Both the position numbers and the translations under genes were made by a program. From Lactobacillales bacterium (GTDB lineage: Bacteria; Bacillota_I; Bacilli_A; RF39; UBA660): a stretch of 64,000 nt of DNA. Positions 40,756-50,642 of the stretch are shown here, one piece after another. The notes under the pieces were generated by a model, which saw only the letters and a program-made list of their open reading frames with translations, searched no databases and was not told where the DNA came from. Within the stretch, counting starts at the first letter, position 1; each line of letters starts with the position of its first letter. The DNA lies in assembly GCA_015059545.1 (NCBI GenBank), contig SVAG01000002.1:1-64000 (forward strand), written 5' to 3'.

Positions 40756-41942
40756 ATATTTTCACCTGCTAATATAGCGCTTATAGTAGAAGCTGTTATA
40801 TTATATCCACCACATAATCCATCTATATCTAAAAGTTCTCCTATTACATATAAATTTTTTATTTTTTTAGTTTCCATAGTACTTGTATTTATCTCATTTA
40901 GATTAAGTCCTCCACTACATACTTGAGCACATTCATAATCATTAGTATCAATTATATCTACATTAAAATTAATTAAATTATTATAAAGTATTTGTTTTTC
41001 TTTTTCAGCTAATTCATTAAATGTTTTAAATTCATTTATATTTGATTCTTTTAATATTACTTTTACTAATTTATAATTTATTATTCCTTCTAATAATTCT
41101 AATATGTTTCTGTTTTTAAGAAGATTATTTCTATCAATCATAAATTTTTCTATATCAGTTACAAATGGTAAAAAATTTATTTTAATTGATTCTTTATTAT
41201 TTTTATCTAACCCTCTTTTTAATCTACCACTTAAATTAAATATACATATTCCACTTAATCCATAGTTAGTAAGTTGTAGTTCACCTATTTCTTCTTTAAT
41301 AAATTTATTATTTTCATATAGACTTACTTTAGCATCTACTCTAATACCATTCCATTCTTTAAAATATGATCCTTTTCCTTTTAATTGAACTAGTGATGGT
41401 AATGGTTTTATTATATCTAAATTTAATTTATTAAGTAATTTATATCCTATTCCATCTGATCCCGTTTTTGGAGCTGCTTTTGATCCTGTACTTATTATTA
41501 CTTTATCAAATTCTAAATCATTATTAATAATAAATTTATCATTTTTTATTTCTATATTTTCTACTAAATAATCTGTTATTACTTTTATATTATTTAATTC
41601 TAATTCTTTAAGTAATGATTCTTTCATACTATCTGCTCTATTTGAATATGGATAATAATATCCATTTTTTATTTTAGGTATTATTCCTATACTATTATAA
41701 AAATTAATTACTTTTTCTATATTTTCTTCAGTTATTATTTCTTTTAATAAATCTTTATTTTCTGAATTATAATTACTAATATCTTGATTACTATTAAAGT
41801 AATTACATCTACCATTACCTGTTAATAATAATTTTTTAAGTAAATTACTATTTCTTTCTAATATTGTTACTTCATTATTTTTAGATGCATATATAGAAGC
41901 TATTACTCCTGATATTCCTCCACCTATAACTACAACTTTCAT
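40752..41942 (-). CDS. HI0933/BaiN-family flavoprotein
   Basis: 396 aa. FAD motif VVVIGGGISGVIASIYASKNNEVTILERN (~3-31), LLLTGNGRCNYFN (~38-50) and the C-terminal CSGGLNLNEINTSTMETKK...YVIGELLDIDGLCGGYN, all typical of the COG2081 group. Members include BaiN, linked to bile-acid 7-dehydroxylation in a gut Clostridium, but most have no known substrate. First gene of the flavoprotein operon; GTAGGTGA before the ATG. Confidence 0.9.
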   Translation of the reverse strand: MKVVVIGGGISGVIASIYASKNNEVTILERNSNLLKKLLLTGNGRCNYFNSNQDISNYNSENKDLLKEIITEENIEKVINFYNSIGIIPKIKNGYYYPYSNRADSMKESLLKELELNNIKVITDYLVENIEIKNDKFIINNDLEFDKVIISTGSKAAPKTGSDGIGYKLLNKLNLDIIKPLPSLVQLKGKGSYFKEWNGIRVDAKVSLYENNKFIKEEIGELQLTNYGLSGICIFNLSGRLKRGLDKNNKESIKINFLPFVTDIEKFMIDRNNLLKNRNILELLEGIINYKLVKVILKESNINEFKTFNELAEKEKQILYNNLINFNVDIIDTNDYECAQVCSGGLNLNEINTSTMETKKIKNLYVIGELLDIDGLCGGYNITASTISAILAGENI

Positions 41943-42007
41943 AAAATCACCTACTTTATTATATCATATATATTATTTAATTTCATATATTATTATAAGG
42001 TGATTTA

Positions 42008-43360
42008 ATGGATAAAATTAAAACTAATTCTAATGAAGTTAAGAGTGGTGATACTTTTATTGCTTTAAAAGGTTTTAAAGAAGATGGACATAAGTATATA
42101 GAAGATGCGATTAAAAATGGTGCAACTAAAATAATATGTGAATATGGTGATTATGATACAGATACTATAATAGTTCCTAATACTAAAGATTATTTAAATG
42201 AATATTTAGATAATAATTATTCTTGTTTATTTAATAATTTAAAAATAATTGGTATTACTGGTACTAATGGAAAAACAACTACAGCTTTTATAACACATAA
42301 TATGTTAAATAAATTAGGTTTTAAAAGTGCTTATATAGGAACAATTGGTTTTTATATTAATGGAGATTTTATTAAAGATTTAAATAATACTACTCCTGAT
42401 ACATTAACTTTATATAAATTAATTAAAGAAGCTTATGATAATGATTGTAAATATATTGTTATGGAAGTTAGTAGTCATTCTTTAGATATGAATAGATTAT
42501 CTTCTATTAAATTAGATATTGCTTTATTTACTAATTTAACACAGGATCATTTAGATTATCATAAAGATATGGATAATTATTTAAATTCTAAATTAAAAAT
42601 AATTGATTATTTAAAAGATGATGGTGTTTTAATTGTTAATAATGATTCTGAATATTCTAAATACTTTAATTTTAAAAATAAAAAAAGTATTGGATTTAAT
42701 ACTTCTACTTATCAAGTAACTAATTATATAAATTCTAAAGATTTAATTAATTTTAAATATAATGATAATGAATATTCAGTAAAAATAAATTTAAAATCTA
42801 AATTTAATGTTTATAATTATATGTCTTCTCTATCTATATTAAATAGTTTAGGAATTAGTAATGAAGATATTATAAGTGTATCTTCATTAATAGATGCTCC
42901 ACCTGGTAGAATGGAAACAATTATTTATAAAAACAATTATATTATTATTGATTATGCTCATACTCCTGATGCAGTTGAAAAAATAATAAGTGCAGCAAAA
43001 GAAACTTTTGATAAAAAAATTATTACTATTGTAGGTTGTGGTGGAAATAGAGATAAAACAAAAAGACCTATCATGGGTCGTATTTCAACTACTTTAAGTG
43101 ATTATGTTATATTTACAAGTGATAATCCTAGATATGAAGATCCTAAAAGTATTATAGATGATATTGTAAATACTTTAGAAAATGATAATTATGAAATTAT
43201 TGTTGATAGAAAGGAAGCTATTTTAAATACAATTAAAAATTTAGATAATTCTTGTTTATTAATACTTGGTAAAGGTCATGAAGATTATCAAATAATTAAT
43301 AACGAAAAAATTCATTTTAGTGATAAAGAAATTGTACTTGATTATATAAATAAAAACTAA
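42008..43360 (+). CDS. murE: UDP-MurNAc-tripeptide synthetase
   Basis: 450 aa, adds the third amino acid of the peptidoglycan stem. P-loop GITGTNGKTTT (~84-94), MEVSSHSLDMNRL (~155), the AHTPDAVE segment and the substrate motif DNPRYEDP (~376). DNPR is the form seen in enzymes adding meso-diaminopimelate, while lysine-adding ones differ, so a DAP-type wall is likely. The N-terminal domain is shorter than usual. Not in the ftsI-mraY cluster at 59 kb. Ribosome site AAGGTGA; plus strand. Confidence 0.93.
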   Translation: MDKIKTNSNEVKSGDTFIALKGFKEDGHKYIEDAIKNGATKIICEYGDYDTDTIIVPNTKDYLNEYLDNNYSCLFNNLKIIGITGTNGKTTTAFITHNMLNKLGFKSAYIGTIGFYINGDFIKDLNNTTPDTLTLYKLIKEAYDNDCKYIVMEVSSHSLDMNRLSSIKLDIALFTNLTQDHLDYHKDMDNYLNSKLKIIDYLKDDGVLIVNNDSEYSKYFNFKNKKSIGFNTSTYQVTNYINSKDLINFKYNDNEYSVKINLKSKFNVYNYMSSLSILNSLGISNEDIISVSSLIDAPPGRMETIIYKNNYIIIDYAHTPDAVEKIISAAKETFDKKIITIVGCGGNRDKTKRPIMGRISTTLSDYVIFTSDNPRYEDPKSIIDDIVNTLENDNYEIIVDRKEAILNTIKNLDNSCLLILGKGHEDYQIINNEKIHFSDKEIVLDYINKN

Positions 43361-43377
43361 AAAGTTTTTATTTTTTT
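43352..43377 (+). terminator. Terminator of murE
   Basis: Stem AAAAACT/AGTTTTT (43352-43358, 43363-43369), 4-nt loop, then seven T. The end of the convergent PHP gene lies in it. Confidence 0.7.
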
Positions 43378-44213
43378 AGTTTATTTAAAATAGATAACTC
43401 TTTTATTTTTAAATTATTATTTATACCTGTTCCTATTTCTATATCTGGTTTTACAAAAGGGCCATGATAATCTGTTCCTCCACTTATAAGTAAATTATAT
43501 TTATTAGCAATATCTAAATATAATTTTATTTCTTCTTCTGTATGACTACTATGATATACTTCTATTCCTTGAAGTCCATAAATACACATTTCTTTAATTA
43601 GAGTTAATAATTCTTTTTCATTTAATTCTAATGTTTTAGGATGTGCAAGTACAGGAATACCACCTGCATTTAAAATTAGTTCTATACATTCTGTGTAAGG
43701 TATTCCTTTACTTGTTTTTCTAGTTTTAGCATATGCATCATTTAAATACTTATCAAAAGCTTCTTTTATAGAACTTACATATCCATATTTAACCATAAGA
43801 TGAGCTATATCAGGTCTACCCAAATTATGATTTTGATTTAACATATTTAATATATCTTCTGTATTAAAGATAATATCATAATCTTTTTTTATTCTTGAAA
43901 GTAATGTTATTACAGAATATAAACTATTATTTTTTAATATTTCCATTTTTTCATTTAATTCTTTATTATTTATATCTATACCATATCCTAAAATATGCAT
44001 TCTACCTTTATCTACTTTAGCTGATAATTCTATTCCTGTTATATAATTAATATTATAATTTTTTACTATTTTCATTACTTCTTTATTACCTAAAAGTGTA
44101 TCATGATCTGTTATAGAAAAAGTATTAATATTATTTTTTATAGCTAGTTCAATTAAATTTTTAGGTGTTAATTCTCCATCTGAAAAAGTACTATGAGTGT
44201 GTAAATCTATCAT
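43368..44213 (-). CDS. PHP-domain phosphoesterase
   Basis: 281 aa. Metal-binding histidines in DLHTHSTFSDGELTP (3-17), TDHDTLLG (~37-44), ELSAK and, at the end, HPKTLE and GGTDYHGP (~246-253). This is the RNase AM/YciV (3',5'-nucleotide bisphosphatase) subgroup of PHP enzymes, which clear pAp or trim 5' ends of RNA. It overlaps the MBL gene by 4 nt, and so is in the coaE-coaD-MBL-PHP operon. Confidence 0.88.
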   Translation of the reverse strand: MIDLHTHSTFSDGELTPKNLIELAIKNNINTFSITDHDTLLGNKEVMKIVKNYNINYITGIELSAKVDKGRMHILGYGIDINNKELNEKMEILKNNSLYSVITLLSRIKKDYDIIFNTEDILNMLNQNHNLGRPDIAHLMVKYGYVSSIKEAFDKYLNDAYAKTRKTSKGIPYTECIELILNAGGIPVLAHPKTLELNEKELLTLIKEMCIYGLQGIEVYHSSHTEEEIKLYLDIANKYNLLISGGTDYHGPFVKPDIEIGTGINNNLKIKELSILNKLKK

Positions 44214-45034
44214 TTCTTTTTACCTACTATTTTTAATATTTTTCCTTCTTCTGCAACTATGGTATTTGGAAATATTTGTTTCGCTTCTTCTAAATATTTT
44301 TCTTTTTCTATTTCTGGATAAAAATGTGTTAATACAAGTTGCTTTACGTTAGATTGCTTTGCTATTGTTGCTGCTTCATATGCATATAGATGGTTATCAG
44401 AATTCTTTATTTGTCCTTTTAAAAATGTTGATTCACAAAGTAATATATCAGCTTCTTTTGATAATTCTATTAGACTATTATCCTCAAATCCAGTATCAGC
44501 TGAATATACAAATATATTTTCATTTTCTTTTAATCTAGCAGAATATGTATTTATTTGATGAGGATTTTCACTAAATGTTATTTCTATATCATCAATATTG
44601 ATTATAGAATCTTCATCATATTCTAAAAATTCCATATAATGTTCTTTACCAAAGTTCATTAAGAAATGATAATCTTCTATTTCTTTTTTTACTGTTCTAA
44701 ATGAACCCCATCCATCTTCATTTGTATAGTCTTCACTTACTTCATAATAATCAGTTTTTGGAATATATACTTTTATTCTTTTATTTATAAAACCTAATCT
44801 GTGATTAATATATGAAGCATATCCTAGTGATAATAATTCAGCATAATGATCTTTATGTAAATGACTTATTATGATTGTTAAATTATTTAAATCTGTAGCC
44901 ATATTCATATTTCTTGATATACCATTACCACAATCAAGTAAAATATTGCTATCATTACTTTTTACTAAATAACCAACACAATTTTTATCTCCTTTACAAT
45001 ATGGAGATACACTACCTAATATTTTTATTTCCAT
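44210..45034 (-). CDS. MBL-fold hydrolase, RNase Z-like
   Basis: 274 aa. Metallo-beta-lactamase fold with NILLDCGNGI, zinc motif HLHKDH (~58-63), YSADTGFEDNSLI and a late HFYPE His. The layout resembles RNase Z/ElaC-like phosphodiesterases, though the exact substrate is not known. Starts inside the end of coaD (23-nt overlap) with AAGGTGA as ribosome site. Confidence 0.8.
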   Translation of the reverse strand: MEIKILGSVSPYCKGDKNCVGYLVKSNDSNILLDCGNGISRNMNMATDLNNLTIIISHLHKDHYAELLSLGYASYINHRLGFINKRIKVYIPKTDYYEVSEDYTNEDGWGSFRTVKKEIEDYHFLMNFGKEHYMEFLEYDEDSIINIDDIEITFSENPHQINTYSARLKENENIFVYSADTGFEDNSLIELSKEADILLCESTFLKGQIKNSDNHLYAYEAATIAKQSNVKQLVLTHFYPEIEKEKYLEEAKQIFPNTIVAEEGKILKIVGKKK

Positions 45035-45524
45035 ATTCTTTCACCTTTACTTTTTCTTTCATTTCTTCTTTTACAATATCATCCACATATAAACTTATAT
45101 CTTTTCCTAATCTAAATACTTCTTTTACCATACTGGATGATATAAATTGATATTTATTATCAGCAAACAAACATATTGTATTTACTTTATTATTACTTAT
45201 TTGTTTATTTATATTAGCAAGACCTATTTCATAATCAAAATCACTTAATCCTCTTAATCCTCTTATAATTGCACTACATTCCATTATCTCTGCAACATCT
45301 ACTGCAGCTTTTTCTTCGCATATTATTTTTACATTATCATAATCTTCATATATTTTTTTCATAATATTTAATCTTTCTTCCATTGTAAAGAAACCATCTT
45401 TTTTATTTGGATTTATAAGTATTGCGACTACTACTTCATCAAATAATTGACTTGCTTGATTTATAATATCCATATGTCCTCTTGTTATAGGATCAAAACT
45501 ACCTGTGTATAATACTTTTGTCAT
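45012..45524 (-). CDS. coaD: Phosphopantetheine adenylyltransferase
   Basis: 170 aa from the ATG at 45524; a GTG 9 nt upstream is in frame but sits on the AAGGTGAG ribosome site. Nucleotidyltransferase motif YTGSFDPITRGH (6-17) and the C-terminal FISSSMVKEVFRLG (~127-140). Fourth step of CoA synthesis. It overlaps coaE, the next enzyme of the pathway, by 26 nt. Confidence 0.96.
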   Translation of the reverse strand: MTKVLYTGSFDPITRGHMDIINQASQLFDEVVVAILINPNKKDGFFTMEERLNIMKKIYEDYDNVKIICEEKAAVDVAEIMECSAIIRGLRGLSDFDYEIGLANINKQISNNKVNTICLFADNKYQFISSSMVKEVFRLGKDISLYVDDIVKEEMKEKVKVKEYGNKNIR

Positions 45525-46068
45525 ATATTTCACTCACCTTTTTCTTTGTCTTTTCTTCTTCTATATTTTCTATAATATAATCAAAACCTTCTTCATTTAA
45601 TTGATAAGAATAATCTCTTTTCATAAATTGTTCTTTTGTTATATTATCTCTTTTGGTTGCTCTTTGTAATCTAACATTAAATGGAGCATCTACTAATATA
45701 TTTAAATCACTTCTATTAAAATATTTTGTTTCTTTAAGAAATAGATAATCTAATATAATTATTTTATCTTTATTCTTTTTTATAATCTTATCTATTATTT
45801 TTTCCATGTAATACCATGTAACTTCTTTTAAATATTTCATCTTTCTTTCATTATTAAATACAATATAACCTAATTTTTTTCTATCTATTTTATTTAAAGT
45901 TAATATATCTCCTAATATTAATAATTGATCTTTTACTTCTTCTAATTCTAATACTTTATGGGCAATTTTATCTACATCTAAATATATAGTATTTTCATTA
46001 TATTCTTTGATTATATTTGATATATAACTTTTACCACTTCCACTTTTTCCTACAATACAAATTAACAT
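45499..46068 (-). CDS. coaE: Dephospho-CoA kinase
   Basis: 189 aa. P-loop GKSGSGKS (7-14), YLDVDKIAHKVL (~32) and R-D-N-IT-KEQFMKRD (~142-155), the CoaE pattern. Last step of CoA synthesis. First gene of coaE-coaD-MBL-PHP. The two CoA genes overlap in different frames, which couples their translation. GAGAGGTGA before the ATG; TATAAT-like box ~20 nt further up. Confidence 0.92.
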   Translation of the reverse strand: MLICIVGKSGSGKSYISNIIKEYNENTIYLDVDKIAHKVLELEEVKDQLLILGDILTLNKIDRKKLGYIVFNNERKMKYLKEVTWYYMEKIIDKIIKKNKDKIIILDYLFLKETKYFNRSDLNILVDAPFNVRLQRATKRDNITKEQFMKRDYSYQLNEEGFDYIIENIEEEKTKKKVSEIYDKSIIHR

Positions 46069-46155
46069 TTTATCACCTCTCTACTTGCATTATACTAAAA
46101 TTTTTAATATAATTAAAATACATATTATTTATGTTAGATATAACTGGAGGTTATT

Positions 46156-47046
46156 ATGAATATTAATTTTGAATTATATAGAGTTTTTTATTCTGTTGCG
46201 AATAATAAAAATATTACTAAAGCAAGTCAAGAACTTATGATAAGTCAACCTGCTGTTAGTAAATCAATAAAAAATCTAGAAGATCAATTAGGTGGTAAAC
46301 TTTTTTCTAGAACTAGAAAAGGTGTTACTTTAACTGAAGAAGGAGAACAATTTTATAAATATATAAAACAAGCAATAGAATATATTAATAATGCTCAAAA
46401 CAAATTTACTGATTTAATTAATTTAGAAGTTGGTACTATAAATATAGGTATTGGTACTACTCTAACTAAAGAAATATTAATTCCTTATTTAGAAGAATTT
46501 CATAGATTATATCCTAAAATAGATATTCAAATTCATACTGATATTACAAATAGATTGTTTTCTAAATTAAATGATGGATTAATTGATTTAGTAATTTTAA
46601 ATATGCCATATAAAGTAAATAATGATATTGAACTTAAAACAATAAAAACACTACAAGATTGTTTTGTAGTTGGAGAAAATTATAAATATTTAAAAGATAA
46701 AAAGTTAAAACTTGAAGAATTAAATAATTATCCTTTAATTCTTTTATCAAAATTAAGTAACACAAGACATTTTATTGATGATTTCTGTCTTAAAAACAAT
46801 GTTACACTAAATCCTCATATGAATTTATCTAGTTATTCATTAGTTGTCGAATTTACTAAAATAGGATTTGGTATTGGATATGCGACTGAAGAATATATTA
46901 AAGAAGATTTAAAAAACAAAAAATTATTTAAATTAGATGTAGAACCTAAATTACCTAAAAGAGAAGTTGCATTAGCCTACTCTAAAAGAAATACTCCAAG
47001 TTTTAGTAGTAAAAAATTAATTGAGATTATATTAAAAAATAATTAG
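46156..47046 (+). CDS. LysR-family transcriptional regulator
   Basis: 296 aa. N-terminal winged helix-turn-helix (FYSVANNKNITKASQELMISQPAVSKSIKNLEDQLG, ~8-45) and a C-terminal periplasmic-binding-like effector domain (~90-290). LysR regulators often act on a neighbour, but here the upstream neighbour is coaE in divergent orientation and the downstream one is the convergent MATE operon. Target and effector unknown. TGGAGG before the ATG. Confidence 0.92.
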   Translation: MNINFELYRVFYSVANNKNITKASQELMISQPAVSKSIKNLEDQLGGKLFSRTRKGVTLTEEGEQFYKYIKQAIEYINNAQNKFTDLINLEVGTINIGIGTTLTKEILIPYLEEFHRLYPKIDIQIHTDITNRLFSKLNDGLIDLVILNMPYKVNNDIELKTIKTLQDCFVVGENYKYLKDKKLKLEELNNYPLILLSKLSNTRHFIDDFCLKNNVTLNPHMNLSSYSLVVEFTKIGFGIGYATEEYIKEDLKNKKLFKLDVEPKLPKREVALAYSKRNTPSFSSKKLIEIILKNN

Positions 47047-47066
47047 ATTTTATCTAATTATTTTTT
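47036..47066 (+). terminator. Shared terminator of the LysR gene and the MATE operon
   Basis: Perfect 12-bp stem AAAATAATTAGA/TCTAATTATTTT (47036-47047, 47053-47064), 5-nt loop, T runs both ways. Both genes stop inside it. Confidence 0.8.
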
Positions 47067-48240
47067 CTATATAGCCTTTTTTATTAACTTTATAATTTAG
47101 CTTAAATATAATACTTGTTGTTATAAATTGATAGATACTAGAACAACATTGACCTATTCCTGTACAAAATGGTGTTTTTAAAAATGATAAAAAAGTTCTT
47201 AATGTTGATGCTACAAATTTATTTGATGTTATTTTTATAGCTGAATATTCTAGTTGTAAGAAACATGTTTTTAATCTATAAATTGGATATATCATAAAAT
47301 TAACTAATTCAAATGCTAAATATATAAATGTTAATTTTATATCTAATGTATAAAAATTCCACATTATAATAAACATTAAAAATACTGATAATAATATTAC
47401 TACTAATAATTTATATCCATTTTTTCTATGTTCTAGATAATTAAATTTACCTTTACTTATATCTATTTTAGCAACCGTACTAATAGCATCAAATGCATCC
47501 CATTGTGTATCTGTTATTAAAGCTACAAAATTTAATGCCATCATATATTCCTGTCCATATTGTATAGCATTACTAAGACCAAACAAGAAAATTATAAAGA
47601 AGAAAATATTATTTACTATATCAACAGAATCATATTTAATACACTTAATTATATTTATATTAAATTTAAATTTATCAAATTCTCTTATTAACATTATGAC
47701 TACACATATTAAAATTGATAATAATGTTGTTATTATAATATAAGTTTGATTTTTAAATATTAGAGATGAAACTATTAAAACAACAAAGTTTAGTAAATTT
47801 AATATAATTGTATATATATTAGCAAGTTTATTTTTTTCTTCATAATATAATTTTTCTAAGATGAGTGCGAATATCAATTGAATATATAATTGAATTACAG
47901 AATATAAACCAAATGTATGATATATATTTGGATCCATATTCATAAAATTTATATATGAATCTATATTAATAGCTATAAATCCAAAAACAATAAATCCAAT
48001 TATAATACCTAAAACTATTCCAGACATAACAACATTTTTATCTTTATCTTTTTCTTTTGAAATATTTGCTCCTACTCCAAATATTGATTTCATTAATGCA
48101 TATATGAATTGTATCGGATATGTAAGTGAAAAAACATTTATTAGATTTTCATCAACTAATATACCTAATAAAAACCATGATATGATTGGAATAAATGAAA
48201 ATATTGCTGCATCTAAACTTACTCTTAATAATCTTTTCAT
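47050..48240 (-). CDS. MATE-like multidrug/flippase-type transporter
   Basis: 396 aa, about ten to twelve membrane helices, with the overall pattern of MATE exporters: paired helices with short loops and the N-terminal IISWFLLGILVDE...INVFSLTYPIQFIYALMKSIFGVGANI. Shorter than usual MATE proteins (~450 aa). Last of four tightly spaced genes that include a DUF3419-like enzyme, so it may export the product. AAGGAG lies in the end of the preceding gene. Confidence 0.72.
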   Translation of the reverse strand: MKRLLRVSLDAAIFSFIPIISWFLLGILVDENLINVFSLTYPIQFIYALMKSIFGVGANISKEKDKDKNVVMSGIVLGIIIGFIVFGFIAINIDSYINFMNMDPNIYHTFGLYSVIQLYIQLIFALILEKLYYEEKNKLANIYTIILNLLNFVVLIVSSLIFKNQTYIIITTLLSILICVVIMLIREFDKFKFNINIIKCIKYDSVDIVNNIFFFIIFLFGLSNAIQYGQEYMMALNFVALITDTQWDAFDAISTVAKIDISKGKFNYLEHRKNGYKLLVVILLSVFLMFIIMWNFYTLDIKLTFIYLAFELVNFMIYPIYRLKTCFLQLEYSAIKITSNKFVASTLRTFLSFLKTPFCTGIGQCCSSIYQFITTSIIFKLNYKVNKKGYIEKIIR

Positions 48241-48241
48241 A

Positions 48242-48970
48242 TTAATACTCCTTAACTTTATTTTTAGAAATAATATATTCAGGTATTATACAAGTTGGTA
48301 CTACAATATCTTTTACTTTTAAAGCCATTTCTTTTAAGTCATCCATATTACCAGTTGGATTACTTGCTCCTAATGACTTTAAGTCTTTATCTAAAAATAT
48401 ATAATTAACATTACCTACCATTGCTTTATTTCCAAAATAAAGTGTTACTGTTTGTTTAGTTACATTAAAAAGTAAAAAAGTAGTATGATTATAAATATCT
48501 ATCTTATGTATAAATGAATTTTTTTCTAATAAAATATCATTGTTATCTATATACTCTATTAATTCATTAACATCTTTTTTATTCATATCCAAATAATAAT
48601 AAAAATCTTCTGGTTTTTCCATTTTATGTTCTTCAAAATGTTTTATAAAAAATTCTTCATTAAATGGTTCTAAACTATCATTATAATTTATAGCTTCTTT
48701 TTTGTCTAAATCTATACATAAGTATTCAAATAATCCTATTTTAATTATCAAATAATTTATATTATTATATTTAATTTTTTTAATTTCATCTATACTATCA
48801 AACATATTAAATTCTAGTGAACTATTAATTAAGAATCTATAAAAATCTTGCCAAATTTGAGAATAATTCCTCATATTATTCATAATTTCTTCAACAGTTA
48901 TTCCTTCATGATTTTTAAAATATAAATTAAATAATTCTTTTTGTTTTTGATTCCATTCTAAAGTTTCCAT
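48242..48970 (-). CDS. Hypothetical protein in the DUF3419/MATE operon, 242 aa
   Basis: Not recognised. Soluble, acidic; N-terminal helical part (1-60) and a beta-rich C-terminal half, ending in VPTCIIPEYIISKNKVKEY. No signal peptide or helix. Gaps of 4 nt before and 1 nt after show that it is translated with the DUF3419-like enzyme and the transporter. It may be a partner or a second biosynthetic enzyme. Confidence 0.6.
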   Translation of the reverse strand: METLEWNQKQKELFNLYFKNHEGITVEEIMNNMRNYSQIWQDFYRFLINSSLEFNMFDSIDEIKKIKYNNINYLIIKIGLFEYLCIDLDKKEAINYNDSLEPFNEEFFIKHFEEHKMEKPEDFYYYLDMNKKDVNELIEYIDNNDILLEKNSFIHKIDIYNHTTFLLFNVTKQTVTLYFGNKAMVGNVNYIFLDKDLKSLGASNPTGNMDDLKEMALKVKDIVVPTCIIPEYIISKNKVKEY

Positions 48971-48974
48971 AAAA

Positions 48975-49799
48975 TCACTTCCTCTTATAAACCATTACTC
49001 CTGATTTGCTGTTTTCAAAATTATCAAAAGTATAATCGTTTTCATTAAAGAAATTTCTAATATTTTCTGTTATTTCATAAAAATATGTTAATATTATTCC
49101 TTTTTCACTTAAATTAAATTTATCTAATAATTTTTTATATTCAATTTTATCTACATAATTTATTATATTAGATAAATAAATTATATCATATTCTTTACTG
49201 TACAAATTATTTAAATTTAATATATTTCCAGTGTATGTGTTAATGTTTACGCTATCTATCATACTTTTTAATCTATTATAATTTTCTTCTTTTAAATAAA
49301 TATTTTCTTCTATTATTGTTTTTTTACTCATAAATTCACTTGAAAACAATGTTGAATTATATATATCATACCAATCAAAATAATTAAATAATGAATCCCA
49401 AAATTCTTTATTTTCTTTATTTAATTCTTGTCTTATTAAATCATATAAATCATCATATATTTCTTTAGTTGTTGGTGATTCAAAAAATAAATCTATATAT
49501 TCTTCTCTATTTAATCTTTTAATAGCAGCTAGTTTCAAAAATAAAAAATACTTTGGAAAAGTGCTTATATCAAAAGCATCAATATTTATTATTCCTTCTA
49601 AAATACTATTTATTATTTGATCACCCGAAGATATTACTGTTAATATTTTTTTATTATTTTTTAAATATTTATTTATATTACTTAATCTTTCATTTGAACT
49701 TTTATAAATAACTGAATGATCATGAAAAGTACTAGTACTTGATATATTTGAATATGATCTTCCGACTATTTTTTGAGCTAATGTAATATCATCTTGCAT
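48975..49799 (-). CDS. DUF3419-like SAM-dependent transferase, copy 2
   Basis: 274 aa from the ATG at 49799 (GGAG about 10 nt upstream; the GTG at 49808 is too close to it). SAM site ILTVISSGDQIINSILEGIINIDAFDIS (~50-78) and the family helix LKLAAIKRLNREEYIDLFF (~88-106), FWDSLFNYF, and YDIIYLSNIINYVDK (~207). It is a relative of the 16079 gene but diverged. The family includes BtaA (3-amino-3-carboxypropyl transfer to lipid). Second gene of a four-gene operon with a transporter. Confidence 0.65.
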   Translation of the reverse strand: MQDDITLAQKIVGRSYSNISSTSTFHDHSVIYKSSNERLSNINKYLKNNKKILTVISSGDQIINSILEGIINIDAFDISTFPKYFLFLKLAAIKRLNREEYIDLFFESPTTKEIYDDLYDLIRQELNKENKEFWDSLFNYFDWYDIYNSTLFSSEFMSKKTIIEENIYLKEENYNRLKSMIDSVNINTYTGNILNLNNLYSKEYDIIYLSNIINYVDKIEYKKLLDKFNLSEKGIILTYFYEITENIRNFFNENDYTFDNFENSKSGVMVYKRK

Positions 49800-49829
49800 A
49801 AACTTCACACTCCGAGTTTTTATTATAAT

Positions 49830-50489
49830 TTATCTTTTTTTCTTCATATTTTTTCTTTTAGATTTTTCAATTTTTTTTTGATTTTCTTCTTTTGTTGTTT
49901 CTCGATCTAATGTATTTAAATATATTTTTAAATCCTCTATTGTATCTAATGATATACTAGTATCACCATCTTCTTCATAAAACCATTTTAAATCACTAAT
50001 TAGTTCTTTTAGATTACCATATCTATGATTTTTTAAAGAATTATAGTAAAACATATATACACTATTTAAATTTCTAATATTACTTCTTATTAAATAATTT
50101 ATATCCTTTATTAATTCTTCATCTTCAATCAATTTAATTTGTAAATTTGATGATTTTTCTTTTTTTTCTATTACATAACAATATTCATCCATTTCTGCAT
50201 CATATAAAGTATAACTATCACAAATGATTTTTCCAGTAATATCAAATTTTTTTGTTTCATTAGGAATAATACATATTCCATCTAAATAATGTTCAAAACT
50301 TTGCATACTATTATCTAAAATAAACGCATTAAATTTATTATAAAATGGAAAATATCCAGATAATACATATTTATCTTCAACTAGTATACCTTCAACATAA
50401 AAATCCTTTTTTACACTTATATAGGCATAAATATTATTATCTTTTATAATTTCAAAATATCTATTCTTAATTTTGTTATTATTTGTCAT
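49830..50489 (-). CDS. Hypothetical protein, first gene of the DUF3419/MATE operon
   Basis: 219 aa, not recognised. Beta-rich N-terminal two thirds (for example YISVKKDFYVEGILVEDKYVLSGYFPFYNK), helical middle (~125-165) and a very basic tail (EKSKRKNMKKKR). No signal peptide. It is 21 nt ahead of the DUF3419-like gene. AAAGGTGAG before the ATG. The basic tail could bind membrane or RNA. Confidence 0.55.
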   Translation of the reverse strand: MTNNNKIKNRYFEIIKDNNIYAYISVKKDFYVEGILVEDKYVLSGYFPFYNKFNAFILDNSMQSFEHYLDGICIIPNETKKFDITGKIICDSYTLYDAEMDEYCYVIEKKEKSSNLQIKLIEDEELIKDINYLIRSNIRNLNSVYMFYYNSLKNHRYGNLKELISDLKWFYEEDGDTSISLDTIEDLKIYLNTLDRETTKEENQKKIEKSKRKNMKKKR

Positions 50490-50642
50490 AATCTCACCTT
50501 TATTTTTCTATGTAATAATTATTATCTAAAATAAATTTTCTATATAAAATAAGTAATTAATGAATATTATAACACATTTTTATATTTAATTGACTTTTTT
50601 CTTTATTTTATATATATTTATATTAGTGATAGGAGGATAATT

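Noticed and set aside
40738-40926. 62-codon plus-strand ORF over the flavoprotein junction
   Set aside because: Antisense shadow of two well-supported genes, with no ribosome site.
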